Shown here one piece after another: positions 53,984-63,298 of a stretch of 64,000 nt of DNA (position 1 is its first letter; every line of letters begins with the position of its first letter). The notes under the pieces are model-generated. The model ran no database searches and had not been told where the DNA came from. It saw only the letters and a program-made list of their open reading frames with translations. Source of the DNA: Pseudoalteromonas lipolytica (GTDB lineage: Bacteria; Pseudomonadota; Gammaproteobacteria; Enterobacterales; Alteromonadaceae); NCBI RefSeq assembly GCF_001306915.1, contig NZ_LJTC01000002.1, forward strand, positions 258,108 through 322,107, written 5' to 3'. Position numbers and translations under genes: made by a program.

Positions 53984-54826
53984 TTACTTGACACCAAGTT
54001 CGCGTAAACGCTCTTGTAAGTAGCTGTCTGCTGTGTAACGCTCAGAAAGCACAACATCAGGACGCGGGTGTAAGAATAGCGGTAACGAAATACGTGATTT
54101 CGTTGACGCTTTACCCGTTGGGTTGATCACGCGGTGAATCGTTGATGGAAAGTAACCACCTGACGCTTCTTGTAACATGTCACCAATATTGATGATCAGG
54201 TTACCAAAATCACATGGTACGTCTAACCAACCACCATCTGTTTTTTGTACTTGTAAACCTGGCTCATTTGCCGCAGGTAATACAGTTAGTAGATTGATGT
54301 CGCCATGCGCTGCTGCACGGATTGCACCTGGCTCTTCATCACCTGTCATTGGTGGGTAATGAAGAATACGCAGAAGTGTTTGCTCAGAGTTAGCAATCAT
54401 ATCTTTAAGGTCGATAGAGAACTTAGCGCGCACCTCTTCTGGTGCTTCAGCTTGAACCCAGCTTAATAATGTTGCTGCAAACTCATTCGCTAAACGGTAG
54501 TACTCACGGATTTCTTCTTCTAGCTGTGCTGGAACGCGGCCTTTTGGATAAACGTGGTAGTACTCTTTAATATCTTTAACGGTAAAGCCTTTTGCAACTT
54601 CTGACACTGATGGTGGGAAGTAACCATCTTGTGTTTCTTTTGAAAATAAAAACTCGTGCTTTTGCTCAGAATTAAAGAATTCTTGCCAATTTTTGTAAAT
54701 AGACTCAACTAATGACTGAGGGATTGGGTGATTTTTTAGTACACCGAAACCTGTGTTTCTTAGTGACTCAACAAATTGAGCGGCCGCATCGCTCGCTTTA
54801 TAATCAACGGTAGGTAAATGTTGCAT
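53984..54826 (-). CDS. Fe(II)/2-oxoglutarate oxygenase, isopenicillin N synthase family
   Basis: A 280-residue soluble oxygenase. The start is set at the ATG at 54826 (MQHLPTVDYKASDAAAQ), with GGAAAAG upstream; an N-terminal extension of 15 codons looks non-coding. The iron ligands are His and Asp in AAAHGDINLLTVLPA and His in STIHRVINP, and the co-substrate RxS is in KSRISLPLFLHP. The family includes plant-type and bacterial small-molecule oxidases, so the substrate cannot be predicted. It appears monocistronic. Confidence 0.9.
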   Translation of the reverse strand: MQHLPTVDYKASDAAAQFVESLRNTGFGVLKNHPIPQSLVESIYKNWQEFFNSEQKHEFLFSKETQDGYFPPSVSEVAKGFTVKDIKEYYHVYPKGRVPAQLEEEIREYYRLANEFAATLLSWVQAEAPEEVRAKFSIDLKDMIANSEQTLLRILHYPPMTGDEEPGAIRAAAHGDINLLTVLPAANEPGLQVQKTDGGWLDVPCDFGNLIINIGDMLQEASGGYFPSTIHRVINPTGKASTKSRISLPLFLHPRPDVVLSERYTADSYLQERLRELGVK

Positions 54827-54994
54827 TTGTCTTTTCCAGTGAATAAGGTTCAAGAAGTCTGTGCTAAGCATAGCATTTCTTCATTATAGCGCTTCGCGAG
54901 GATAGAGAAACACAGGTAAAAACATAAGGACTTATGTCCGCTCAACCTTGCTTAGCTCCTTAACTTTGATACAGATCAAGCAACAAATCATTTG

Positions 54995-55729
54995 CTATTT
55001 ATTAGCAAGTAAAAATGCGTTGAGCTCTTTACTCATTCGTTCTACAAGCGCTTTTGGGCCACCATCATACATATCGTTATGGCGCGAATCTTTAAGCTTA
55101 ATTTGCGTCACTGGGTACATAGCAAGTTCTTGCGGCGTTAGCAATACGTTGTCATCTGCTGGGTAATCGCTACCGCGTAGTGTCAGTACAGCAATATTAT
55201 TGTTTCTTGGGGTCAGCATACGGCGATGATCAAGGGTGATCAGCTTAGCCACCTTAGCAGGATAAATAGCGGCATATAACGCTGCAATATCACCGCCATT
55301 TGAGTGCCCAAATAAAGTGAGCTGATTAAAGTCATACGCAGGATATCGCTTTGCAAGTTCTACAGCTAAAAACTCAAGGGTTTGTACACCGCGGTGCCAG
55401 TTTTCCATGCGTGTGGTCATGTAGGGTGGCTCAGGGTTTAAACTCGGATCGCCTTTTAACTCATGAGCCACTTCAACCGTTAAGTAACCATGCTGATGAA
55501 AGGCCTGCTGGGCAAATTGATAGTCTGTATGTGCCATACCGTAGCCTGCCCCAATAAACGCCACGGGGCATTTCTTTTTTATCGTGCATTTGCTATCGGC
55601 TGCTGTAATGGTCACCGGAATATGGCGTGCCCGCTCAGTATCAAACAGTGTCTCTGTTTGATTTGCAAAGGCTGTTTGCCCGCAAAGCGTTAAAGCGAGC
55701 AATAGCGCCGGCTTTTTAATATTTAACAT
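54995..55729 (-). CDS. Secreted alpha/beta hydrolase (esterase-like)
   Basis: A 244-residue exported protein: signal peptide 1-22 (ALLLALTLCGQTAFA), oxyanion-type AFIGAGYGMAHTDY, and nucleophile elbow LFGHSNGGDIAAL near residue 140. A plausible catalytic His lies in LKDSRHNDMYDGG and the Asp in RGSDYPADD. Two Cys near residue 48-54 could form a disulfide. The fold is an alpha/beta hydrolase; the substrate is unknown. Its start overlaps the end of the acetyltransferase gene by seven bases, so the two are co-transcribed. Confidence 0.85.
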   Translation of the reverse strand: MLNIKKPALLLALTLCGQTAFANQTETLFDTERARHIPVTITAADSKCTIKKKCPVAFIGAGYGMAHTDYQFAQQAFHQHGYLTVEVAHELKGDPSLNPEPPYMTTRMENWHRGVQTLEFLAVELAKRYPAYDFNQLTLFGHSNGGDIAALYAAIYPAKVAKLITLDHRRMLTPRNNNIAVLTLRGSDYPADDNVLLTPQELAMYPVTQIKLKDSRHNDMYDGGPKALVERMSKELNAFLLANK

Positions 55730-56307
55730 GCTAATTTGAATTCTAAACTACGTTTAACCATAGGCCACTCACCATCAATAATTGAAAACACCACGGTGTC
55801 GCGTACGCATCCATCAGCCATTATTTGGTGATTACGAAGCACCCCATCTTGTTTCGCCCCTAAGCGAGCAATGGCATTGCGCGAAGCCTGATTATGCCAA
55901 TGGGTACGAAACTCAACAGCAATCACATTAAGTATTTCAAATGCATAACTCAGTAGCAGTTTTTTACAATCAGTATTAACCCCAGTACGCTGAAAACGCT
56001 TGGCATACCAGGTATAGCCAATTTCTAAACGGCGGTTTTTACTGTCGATATTACAAAAGCGAGTTGAGCCTATCACCTCATCGGTGTGTTTATCGATGAC
56101 AGCAAATGGTATTGCGCGACCAAGTGACTGTTGTTCAAACGCCATATTTAAATAATCGTCAACACGTTCTTCATTGGGCACTGAGGTAAACCAAAGCTCC
56201 CAAAGCTTTCCATCTGAAGCGGCGTTTACTAAAGCATCACGGTGCTCAAGCGTTAACGGCACTAATTTAACAAATTGACCTTCTAAGGTGATGGGGCTTA
56301 AATCCAT
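55723..56307 (-). CDS. GNAT acetyltransferase (RimJ/RimL-like)
   Basis: A 194-residue single GNAT domain. RLEIGYTWYAKRFQRTGVN includes the acetyl-CoA-binding Q/R-x-x-G region, and VEFRTHWHNQASRNAIARLG with GAKQDGVLRNH is the RimJ/RimL-type C-terminal pattern. It may acetylate protein N-termini or small amines; the acceptor is unknown. GGAAAGTT precedes the ATG. It is upstream of and overlaps the hydrolase gene. Confidence 0.9.
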   Translation of the reverse strand: MDLSPITLEGQFVKLVPLTLEHRDALVNAASDGKLWELWFTSVPNEERVDDYLNMAFEQQSLGRAIPFAVIDKHTDEVIGSTRFCNIDSKNRRLEIGYTWYAKRFQRTGVNTDCKKLLLSYAFEILNVIAVEFRTHWHNQASRNAIARLGAKQDGVLRNHQIMADGCVRDTVVFSIIDGEWPMVKRSLEFKLAC

Positions 56308-56338
56308 AACTTTCCTTAACCTTAATTAGTAATAATAT

Positions 56339-56929
56339 TTAATCCACCAGCTCTATATCGAGCCCTGCTAATAAATCCAAAGCGGCATAACGTTCAAATT
56401 TGGCCTTACTGATATTGTTAGCTGTTATATCAATGGCGAAATGACTGGCACCAATAAAATTAGCTTTACTGAGGTTGGTTTGTTGAAACAAACTGTCACG
56501 AAAGTCCGTATCAGTAAAATCAGCAGATGTTAAATCTGCATGTCTAAAATCAACATCTTTGGCAAAACAGCTACGCATTTTTAAAGCTTTTAAACTAAGT
56601 TCAAAAAAGCTGCTGTGGCTAAGTTCACAGCCAACAAAACTCACTGGAGCACGGCTGGCGAGTAGCGGCCAATCAACATCAGTAAAACGAACACTGGTTA
56701 ATTTACACTGTTTAAAGCTTACTTCTTCAAGCGAGGTGTATCTAAGCCCAAGCGTAGCTAAATTACAATTTTTAAACTCACACTCTATAAACCGGCAGTT
56801 TTCAAACTGACTATTGCTAAAGTCACAGTCGATAAATTCACATTGCTCAAATTCGCAATGCGAAAATGTTTGCCCTGCAAGGTTTGCTTCAAAGGTATGC
56901 TCAAAATAAAGGGAATGGCTTGCAATCAC
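56339..56929 (-). CDS. Pentapeptide-repeat protein with Cys-rich repeats
   Basis: A 196-residue right-handed beta-helix of pentapeptide repeats. The first half has repeats such as CEFEQ/CEFID/CDFSN/SQFEN/CRFIE/CEFKN with Cys in the i-2 position; the second half switches to the common A(D/N)LXX form (HADLTSADFTDTDF, QQTNLSKANFIG). The start is GTG at 56929, whose last two bases overlap the stop of the small membrane protein, so the genes are coupled. Some pentapeptide proteins mimic DNA and protect gyrase; whether this one does is unknown. Confidence 0.88.
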   Translation of the reverse strand: MIASHSLYFEHTFEANLAGQTFSHCEFEQCEFIDCDFSNSQFENCRFIECEFKNCNLATLGLRYTSLEEVSFKQCKLTSVRFTDVDWPLLASRAPVSFVGCELSHSSFFELSLKALKMRSCFAKDVDFRHADLTSADFTDTDFRDSLFQQTNLSKANFIGASHFAIDITANNISKAKFERYAALDLLAGLDIELVD

Positions 56930-57132
56930 GCGGTGGTCTCAATATCTTGTTTAAGCGCAAGTACAGCAATAAAAATAAGACCAAACAATGGAATTAGCCC
57001 TAGTAACCCACCAATAACGACCACCACGATTGGTGTTGAGGTTTTACGCTTACCTAAGAAATAGCTGATAGCGGCAAACAGTGGGAACAGAACAAGTACA
57101 AAATAACCTAAAAAAGTTGCACTGATATTCAT
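56926..57132 (-). CDS. Small two-helix membrane protein
   Basis: The start is set at the ATG at 57132 (MNISATFLGYFVLV), which has AAGGAAAGAGT upstream; an 11-codon upstream extension lacks a ribosome site. The 68-residue protein has two helices (FLGYFVLVLFPLFAAISYFLG and VVVVIGGLLGLIPLFGLIFI) separated by a basic KRKTST loop. No family recognised. It is coupled to the pentapeptide gene through a GTGA overlap. Confidence 0.82.
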   Translation of the reverse strand: MNISATFLGYFVLVLFPLFAAISYFLGKRKTSTPIVVVVIGGLLGLIPLFGLIFIAVLALKQDIETTA

Positions 57133-57178
57133 ACTCTTTCCTTGAAGAACATACCAAATATTCATTTAAGCACAAAAA

Positions 57179-57204
57179 AACCCTAAGGCATACACCTTAG
57201 GGTT
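57179..57204 (-). terminator. Terminator of aspS
   Basis: AACCCTAAGG pairs with CCTTAGGGTT across a CATACA loop, 38 bases past the aspS stop on the minus strand, with an A run before it. Confidence 0.82.
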
Positions 57205-57241
57205 ATTATTCATTAAGCCTTATAATTCAGGTTATTATGAA

Positions 57242-59011
57242 TTATTCAGCGTCTTTCGCTACAACATCAAGTGCAAGCTCAGTTAATGCATCTGCATTTG
57301 CTTTGCTTGGTGCATCTGTTAATAAACATGATGCTTGCGTTGTTTTAGGGAAAGCAATAACGTCACGAATGTTATCAGTACCGCATAACAGCATAACTAA
57401 ACGGTCAAGACCAAACGCAAGACCTGCATGCGGTGGCGTACCGTATTTAAGTGCATCAAGTAAGAAGCCAAACTTGTCTTGCTGCTCTTGCGCTTCGATA
57501 CCTAAAATTCTAAATGCTGTTTCTTGCATTTCTGCATTGTGAATACGTACCGAACCACCACCAACTTCGTAGCCGTTTAATACCATGTCGTATGCATCTG
57601 ATAGTGCACCAGCTGGGTTTGCTTCAAGCTCTTCAGGAGAAATACCTTTCGGTGCAGTGAATGGGTGGTGAACCGCATGCAATGTACCTTCGTCGTCTTC
57701 TTCGAACATTGGGAAGTCAACTACCCATAATGGTTTCCAGCTATCAAGATCAGTAATACCTAAATCAACACCAATCTTAAGACGTAGCGCGCCCATCGCT
57801 TCGTTTACAACGTTACGCTTATCAGCACCAAATAAAATGATGTCGCCAGATTGTGCGTTAGTACGCTCAAGTAACTGGTTGATCACCTCTTCGTTTAAGA
57901 ACTTAGCGATTGGTGACTGTACACCTTCAACGCCCGCTGCACGGTCGTTCACTTTCATCCATGCTAGGCCTTTCGCGCCATAGATACCGATGAATTTAGT
58001 GTAATCGTCGATTTGTTTACGAGAAAGCTCAGCACCGCCTGGTACAGTTAATACAGCAACACGGCCTTTTTCGTCATTAGCAGGACCAGAGAATACTTTA
58101 AACTCAACGTCTTTTACTAAATCAGCAACGTCTACAAGTTGCATTGGGTTACGTAGGTCTGGTTTATCAGAACCATATAAACGCATTGCTTCGCTGTATG
58201 GCATTACTGGGAAGTCGCCTAAGTCAACGTCTAGTAATGATTGCCACATTTCGCGGATCATTTTCTCAGTCATTGCACGCACTTCATCAGAGCTCATGAA
58301 TGACGTCTCTAAATCGATTTGTGTGAATTCTGGCTGACGGTCAGCACGTAAGTCTTCGTCACGGAAACATTTAACAATTTGATAGTAACGGTCAAAGCCC
58401 GACATCATTAATAATTGTTTAAATAACTGTGGTGACTGAGGTAAAGCGTAGAAGCTACCTTTATGAACACGGCTAGGTACTAAGTAGTCACGGGCACCTT
58501 CTGGTGTTGCTTTTGTTAGTACTGGTGTTTCGATATCTAGGAAACCGTTGTCATCTAAGAAACGACGCACAAAGCTGCTCGCTTTTGCACGAAGTTTGAT
58601 ACGGTCGCTCATTTCAAGACGACGTAAATCTAAGTAACGGTATTTTAAGCGGCGCTCTTCAGAGTTTTGCTGATTAAAATCAAGTGGTAATGGCTCAGAA
58701 CGGTTGATGATAGTTAAGCTTGTGCCTAAAATTTCAACTTCACCTGTTGCCATGTCTTTATTTACTTGGCTATCAGGGCGTGCGCGAACAACACCTTTTA
58801 ACTGCACACAAAACTCTTGACGTAGTTTATTCGCAGTATCCATTAATCCTTCTACTTCAGGATCAAAAACAACTTGTACTAAACCTTCTCTGTCACGTAA
58901 ATCGACGAAGATAAGACCACCAAGGTCACGGCGTTTGTTGATCCAACCACATAGTTCAACTTCTTGATCTACGTGAGATTTATTTAGCTGTCCGCAATAT
59001 ATAGAGCGCAT
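57242..59011 (-). CDS. aspS: Aspartyl-tRNA synthetase
   Basis: Charges tRNA-Asp. The start is set at the ATG at 59011 ([14 protein letters not shown]), with AGGAATACT upstream, giving 589 residues against 590 for E. coli AspS; the 29-codon frame extension is not homologous. OB-fold anticodon domain is [20 protein letters not shown]; class II motif 2 is [17 protein letters not shown], motif 3 [13 protein letters not shown], and the bacterial insert domain is present. Monocistronic. Confidence 0.97.
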   Translation of the reverse strand: MRSIYCGQLNKSHVDQEVELCGWINKRRDLGGLIFVDLRDREGLVQVVFDPEVEGLMDTANKLRQEFCVQLKGVVRARPDSQVNKDMATGEVEILGTSLTIINRSEPLPLDFNQQNSEERRLKYRYLDLRRLEMSDRIKLRAKASSFVRRFLDDNGFLDIETPVLTKATPEGARDYLVPSRVHKGSFYALPQSPQLFKQLLMMSGFDRYYQIVKCFRDEDLRADRQPEFTQIDLETSFMSSDEVRAMTEKMIREMWQSLLDVDLGDFPVMPYSEAMRLYGSDKPDLRNPMQLVDVADLVKDVEFKVFSGPANDEKGRVAVLTVPGGAELSRKQIDDYTKFIGIYGAKGLAWMKVNDRAAGVEGVQSPIAKFLNEEVINQLLERTNAQSGDIILFGADKRNVVNEAMGALRLKIGVDLGITDLDSWKPLWVVDFPMFEEDDEGTLHAVHHPFTAPKGISPEELEANPAGALSDAYDMVLNGYEVGGGSVRIHNAEMQETAFRILGIEAQEQQDKFGFLLDALKYGTPPHAGLAFGLDRLVMLLCGTDNIRDVIAFPKTTQASCLLTDAPSKANADALTELALDVVAKDAE

Positions 59012-59238
59012 AGTATTCCTGTCAGTTAAAGACTTATAGCCGCCTGCTCTTAAGAGTTCGCTATTTTGAGAGCAAAAGCCACTATACAAAGTAATCATTT
59101 AAGGCAGAGCATTATACCCAAACCATCGCAAAATGCGAGTGCCAGCAGTGCCTGTCGGGGGCTAAATATACACCCCGACTTCTGAGCAAACATTTCTTTT
59201 GATACACTAGCTAAAGTTTAAATTTATTGGTTGGTTTA

Positions 59239-60087
59239 ATGCTGTATTTAGGTTGTCCGCAGTGGTCTAGCACCGCATGGAAAGGAAATTTACTCTCTAG
59301 TCACTGTAAAAGCGCCGACATGCTCAGTGAGTATGCGCAATCTTTTAATTCAGTCGAGGGCAACACCAGTTTTTATGCTGATCCAAGTCATGAGTCATTA
59401 TTGCGCTGGCATGATGCGGTACCCGAAGACTTTAAATTTACTTTTAAGTTTCATCGGCGTTTTAGTCACGAATTACAGCTGACGAATATAACTAGTGAGC
59501 TTAATGCGTGGCTAAACTTATTTGAGCCAATTTTTGCTAAAACGGGGCAAATTATGTTACAGCTACCCCGTGCCTTTGAACCAGATGCCCTACCCCTGCT
59601 TGCAAATTTTATTGCACAACTCCCCAAACAACTTAGTTACGGTGTAGAAGTACGTCACCCCGGCTTTTTTAATAAAGATGATGCTGAAATTCGTTTAAAT
59701 CAGCTGTTAATTGAAAATAATATAGATCGCATCAGCATGGATACCCGCGCTTTATTTGCTGTTCCCGCCGATACCGATGCACTCATTGATGCGCAAAAGA
59801 AAAAGCCTTATTTACCTGTGCATGCCATTGCAACAGGAAATCAGCCTATGCTGCGCTTTGTGATTGCCAGTCTTGAACATGAATACAAGTCGTATTACCA
59901 GCCATGGCTGAAAAAAGTAAAACAGTGGCTTGATGAAGGAAAATCACCCTATTTGTTTTTTCATACCGCAGATAATCGCCAGTCACCACTTTTAGCAAGA
60001 CAGTTTTGCCAAGATTTAGGTTACAATCACCCCGTGCTTGCACCTTTTATAGGTGAACGCGAAGCAAGCCAAAGCAGTTTATTTTAG
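59239..60087 (+). CDS. DUF72 family protein
   Basis: A 282-residue protein of the DUF72 (YecE-like) TIM-barrel family: LGCPQWSSTAWKGNL at the N-terminus, FNSVEGNTSFYADPS, FTFKFHRRFSHEL, and GVEVRHPGFF, all conserved. The start is set at the ATG at 59239; an in-frame TTG at 59227 is possible. Ribosome site weak. The function of DUF72 proteins is unknown. It is followed after 22 bases by the YgjP-like gene, same strand. Confidence 0.9.
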   Translation: MLYLGCPQWSSTAWKGNLLSSHCKSADMLSEYAQSFNSVEGNTSFYADPSHESLLRWHDAVPEDFKFTFKFHRRFSHELQLTNITSELNAWLNLFEPIFAKTGQIMLQLPRAFEPDALPLLANFIAQLPKQLSYGVEVRHPGFFNKDDAEIRLNQLLIENNIDRISMDTRALFAVPADTDALIDAQKKKPYLPVHAIATGNQPMLRFVIASLEHEYKSYYQPWLKKVKQWLDEGKSPYLFFHTADNRQSPLLARQFCQDLGYNHPVLAPFIGEREASQSSLF

Positions 60088-60109
60088 CGCCCGATTTATC
60101 AGAGAAAAC

Positions 60110-60604
60110 ATGAAAGATTACAGCCGTTATTTTCAAGGTTACCCGCCTCAAATCATTGAGCAAGTGTTACAGCTATTTAATGGCGACAGAGCTGCTAAAT
60201 ACCTAAAGGGCAAATACCCTGATGCGCATAGTATTACCAGCGATAAAGCTTTATACAATTACGCCACTGAACTAAAAAAGCGCTACCTTAAAAATGCCCT
60301 GCCTTTTGGCCGTGCTGCATTCAAAAAACAAGGCGATATGGTCACAAATGCCTTAGGTACCCATACTTTTCGTATGCAAGGTAAAACCCGAAAACACGAT
60401 CTTGCCATTAATAGCGACCTACTTCGCGCACCTGAACCACTTCTCAAAGCACTCGTCGTACATGAACTGGCTCATTTTAAAGAAAAAGACCACAACAAAG
60501 CCTTCTATCAACTATGTTGCCACATGGAGCCGCAATACCATCAACTAGAACTGGATTTAAGAATATTCAGTGTGCTGGTAGGTGAAGGGAAAAATCCTTA
60601 CTAA
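60110..60604 (+). CDS. YgjP-like zinc metallopeptidase-fold protein
   Basis: A 164-residue protein of the YgjP/DUF45 group. The zinc motif VVHELAHFKEKDHNKAFY gives HExxH plus a downstream His; AINSDLLRAPEPLLKAL precedes it as in the family. The start is set at the ATG at 60110 with AGAGAAAAC upstream; the longer frame overlaps the DUF72 gene and is unlikely. YgjP itself is reported as a UTP pyrophosphatase or peptidase-like protein; the activity here is not established. Confidence 0.85.
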   Translation: MKDYSRYFQGYPPQIIEQVLQLFNGDRAAKYLKGKYPDAHSITSDKALYNYATELKKRYLKNALPFGRAAFKKQGDMVTNALGTHTFRMQGKTRKHDLAINSDLLRAPEPLLKALVVHELAHFKEKDHNKAFYQLCCHMEPQYHQLELDLRIFSVLVGEGKNPY

Positions 60605-60650
60605 AGATATAAGTAAAAATAATATGAAATCTAATACCAAAATAGACTGT

Positions 60651-61046
60651 TTACTTGAGCTTTTTTATAACATCATCACTAAAGAGCATTAGAATCAATG
60701 CACCTTCGCAAAGAGTAAGTAAATAGCCAATAGATGCATCAAAATACATTGTTACATATAACCCAAGAATGTAAGGGCTCACAAGAAAGTTAAAGGCGAT
60801 CAGTGAACAAAATAACCACTTTGCTAATTTTTTGTATAAATAAAGACCAAGCAGACTTAATACATATACCATAGAGTAAATGTATGGAAACGAGCTTTGA
60901 GGTTCAATGATTCCACCTGTTCCTGAAGCAGATAATAAGTGAGAAATGTCTTCAGAGTAAATATATTGCCAAATATAAGGTAAGAAAAAAAAAGTCGTAT
61001 ATAAAACTGCTGTAACCAGCACAGTAAACTGAAAATATCTAGTCAT
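60651..61046 (-). CDS. Hypothetical membrane protein, four helices
   Basis: A 131-residue frame with about four hydrophobic helices (for example FTVLVTAVLYTTFFFLPYIW, YSMVYVLSLLGLYLY and LLTLCEGALILMLF), ending KKLK. The ATG has GGCAAGAGAAAC upstream. No family recognised. No terminator is visible in the 46 bases that separate it from the YgjP gene stop. Confidence 0.65.
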   Translation of the reverse strand: MTRYFQFTVLVTAVLYTTFFFLPYIWQYIYSEDISHLLSASGTGGIIEPQSSFPYIYSMVYVLSLLGLYLYKKLAKWLFCSLIAFNFLVSPYILGLYVTMYFDASIGYLLTLCEGALILMLFSDDVIKKLK

Positions 61047-61223
61047 GTTTCTCTTGCCAAAAATTTTAAACTTAATATTTACAATAATTAAGTTATTGGT
61101 TCATAGCAATATGTTCCTCTAAGAATACGTTATGAGTAAGGCTGTTGATTTCAAGACAAATAAAGCCTCATTCAAAATGTTTTTATTCATAAACGTTCAA
61201 TCAAAATTGCCCACTCTAATTTC

Positions 61224-61244
61224 GGCTGAAAGCTGACAGCTAGA
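61224..61244. repeat. Degenerate 7-nt tandem repeat, three units
   Basis: Three abutting heptads of consensus RGCTGAM/AGCTAGA overlap the last bases of the DUF5924 gene (stop at 61240-61242). The same heptad recurs at 62325 and 63262. Confidence 0.6.
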
Positions 61245-62256
61245 CTTCAGTAACCTCAAACCTTCTTTGCCCTATCAGCTGCCCAGACTCGGTAACCACT
61301 TTAACGACCCATTTCCCTGCTGCATTAGCAGGGAAATTCGTTTTATGGCTCCACGCTCGATAGCCCTCTTTACGACCACCAGAAATATCCAAGGCTATAC
61401 GGTCAACTTCTTTTCGATTATGCACCCAAACGTGGAAGATTTTTTCATTTAAACCTCGCGGGGCTTTTACCGCACTAAAACTATATAGACCGTTTTCATA
61501 TAAGCTCTGCTCAGTGAGTTCTGTTATTGGCGAAAGCGGTTTACGAGCCTGTGCATCTAACTGATATGACATACTCATATCGGTTAAACGCAGTGCCGCA
61601 GGTGGCACAAAGCTACGTAATTGCCAAAGCCCGGTACCTAATGCACAAAGCAATAACACCAACAACGGGAAACGCCACCATTTCGCATTGGGCATCAAAT
61701 TGCCAAGACTGGGGACCGTTAAAATAACCGCTGTTATTAGTGCAATTTCAAAACTTTGGCTGGTCGTTAACTTTAATAAAATAGGCAAGGTAACCGACAG
61801 CACGACAAATAAAGAAAAGCTATGAAACACACTAAACCAGACACTGTGTCTTGCAAGCTTTTTGTAATAGAGAGGATCAACAACAGAAACGAACGCACAA
61901 AGTATAATTAAAGCGGTAAACGCGGCCTGACCATGGTCCCAAGTAGTCACCGCTAAGAAAAATGGTAAAGCAAAAAATAAACTTTCTTGCTGCACAACTT
62001 GCAGCGCAAAGCGCATCACGTTGGGCGACACCGCCACACCAAAACGCTCCTCTACTTTATCTCTAAGCCAGTTGTCTATTAACAACCACAACCAAGTCAC
62101 TAATAACAAAATAGAGATAAGCTGCGAAAACGATTCTTTTCGCTCAACAAAAAAATAGCTTGCTACACCACTGCAAAAAGCCAACACCGCCATCAACCCC
62201 GGCCGCTTCTGCATCATGAAAACAAATTTTGTTATAAAGTTTTTTAAGTAATTCAT
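61240..62256 (-). CDS. DUF5924/DUF2914 membrane protein
   Basis: A 338-residue inner-membrane protein. About seven to eight helices occupy residues 15-215 (for example GLMAVLAFCSGVASYFF and LISILLLVTWLWLLI), then a periplasmic C-terminal DUF2914 domain (HVWVHNRKEVDRIALDI, AAGKWVVKVVTESGQLIGQR). The start is set at the ATG at 62256; an upstream TTG at 62298 is possible. Such DUF5924 proteins are uncharacterised; an envelope role is inferred from topology. It stands alone, with heptad repeats at both ends. Confidence 0.82.
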   Translation of the reverse strand: MNYLKNFITKFVFMMQKRPGLMAVLAFCSGVASYFFVERKESFSQLISILLLVTWLWLLIDNWLRDKVEERFGVAVSPNVMRFALQVVQQESLFFALPFFLAVTTWDHGQAAFTALIILCAFVSVVDPLYYKKLARHSVWFSVFHSFSLFVVLSVTLPILLKLTTSQSFEIALITAVILTVPSLGNLMPNAKWWRFPLLVLLLCALGTGLWQLRSFVPPAALRLTDMSMSYQLDAQARKPLSPITELTEQSLYENGLYSFSAVKAPRGLNEKIFHVWVHNRKEVDRIALDISGGRKEGYRAWSHKTNFPANAAGKWVVKVVTESGQLIGQRRFEVTEV

Positions 62257-62324
62257 GCAATCATCAAATCCATTTAAGGCTTTATGAGTAAAGCACAAAT
62301 TGGATGAATGTAGGCTTTAAAATA

Positions 62325-62366
62325 AGCTTTAAGTTCAAAGCTTTAAGCTGTAAGTTTTGAGCCAAG
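62325..62366. repeat. Degenerate 7-nt tandem repeat, six units
   Basis: Six consecutive heptads with period exactly 7 and consensus AGYTTTA (units such as AGCTTTA, AGTTCAA, AGCTGTA) lie between the DUF5924 gene and the next orphan. Confidence 0.65.
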
Positions 62367-62388
62367 ACTAGTTACTCAACCGCATCGA

Positions 62389-62691
62389 TTATGAGGGGTC
62401 GTAAATAACAATTTGACTCAACCACCAGTTAAGTTCATCGTCAATTTGCCATACATCACATGAATTCAGATGTTTTAAAATTACCTGCTTATCAGACTGA
62501 CAACAAATAGCTTTTAATACAAGATTACCATTTTCCCAAAGTGTTGCTCTTGCTATAAGGCCATTGCCTTTAATTTCGATGTATTGAGCTTTAATTGGCT
62601 CACCCAATTGAGCAGAGAGAACCACCTTGAGATTTTCAATTGTCAAAATTTTAGATTTTGAATTTCTCCAATTATCTAATTCTTGCAGCAT
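62389..62691 (-). CDS. Hypothetical small soluble protein
   Basis: A 100-residue frame. The start is set at the ATG at 62691, preceded by TTGAGGAAAATA; an ATG five codons earlier lacks a ribosome site of its own. The protein is soluble, with no recognised family; an amphipathic pattern and a Trp-rich end (WQIDDELNWWLSQIVIYD) resemble small immunity-type proteins, but there is no toxin nearby. Low-GC region. Confidence 0.6.
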   Translation of the reverse strand: MLQELDNWRNSKSKILTIENLKVVLSAQLGEPIKAQYIEIKGNGLIARATLWENGNLVLKAICCQSDKQVILKHLNSCDVWQIDDELNWWLSQIVIYDPS

Positions 62692-62767
62692 TATTTTCCT
62701 CAACATAAGAATTTAAGCAATTGCTACCAAGCACTACTTTTTTATACCGAGGTAGCTTACAAGGCCC

Positions 62768-63046
62768 TTAACCTAAAGAGTCAAAGCAAATTTCAGTGTA
62801 ACTCTCATTTGAAATACCAAGGTTAAATTTTCCATACTCAGCTTGATGTGATTCGCTTTCTTCGAGCCAAAGTTGTTTTGCTTCTAACAAATCAGAAATA
62901 TTATCAATTTCTCGGACTCCATTAAGTACAACATGTAAAGTCTCCGATTGAGTTTGGAATGTCACTAACACTTGAAACTCACTCCCTAAGCGTTTTAACT
63001 TCACTTCATTGACAATAACATCTTGGTATATGTAATTAAATTTCAA
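62768..63046 (-). CDS. Hypothetical small protein, TTG start
   Basis: A 92-residue frame from a TTG at 63046; no in-frame ATG exists near the N-terminus and a stop lies just upstream. A weak AGG precedes it. The protein is acidic and soluble with a beta-rich N-half (YIYQDVIVNEVKLKRLGSEF) and no family I recognise. It lies 76 bases upstream of the next orphan on the same strand and may form a pair with it. Confidence 0.5.
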   Translation of the reverse strand: MKFNYIYQDVIVNEVKLKRLGSEFQVLVTFQTQSETLHVVLNGVREIDNISDLLEAKQLWLEESESHQAEYGKFNLGISNESYTEICFDSLG

Positions 63047-63227
63047 TTCAATTGCCTATCGGGTTATTTCAGTAAATTAATTTATGTATTACACACCAAG
63101 GCATTAACTTAATGAAAGCTGCAAAACCATAATTCAAATTTTGGGTTTAGTACTCTTAATTGAATTTTAGCGTTGAAATAAACTCAATATAAAGCACTAA
63201 GTGTTATGGCCTTTTAAAAACAAAAAA

Positions 63228-63245
63228 GCGCGGTCTAGACCGCGC
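63228..63245 (-). terminator. Terminator of the DUF3334 gene
   Basis: GCGCGGTC-TA-GACCGCGC is a perfect palindrome, preceded by an A run (63222-63227; U run on the minus strand), 53 bases past the gene stop. Confidence 0.85.
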
Positions 63246-63261
63246 CTCTATTTTATCTGAC

Positions 63262-63289
63262 GGCTGAAAGCTGATGGCTGACAGCTCAA
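63262..63289. repeat. Degenerate 7-nt tandem repeat, four units
   Basis: Four consecutive heptads with consensus RGCTGAN (units AGCTGAT, GGCTGAC and relatives) lie between the DUF3334 stop and its terminator. Confidence 0.65.
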
Positions 63290-63298
63290 GTCGTTGGG

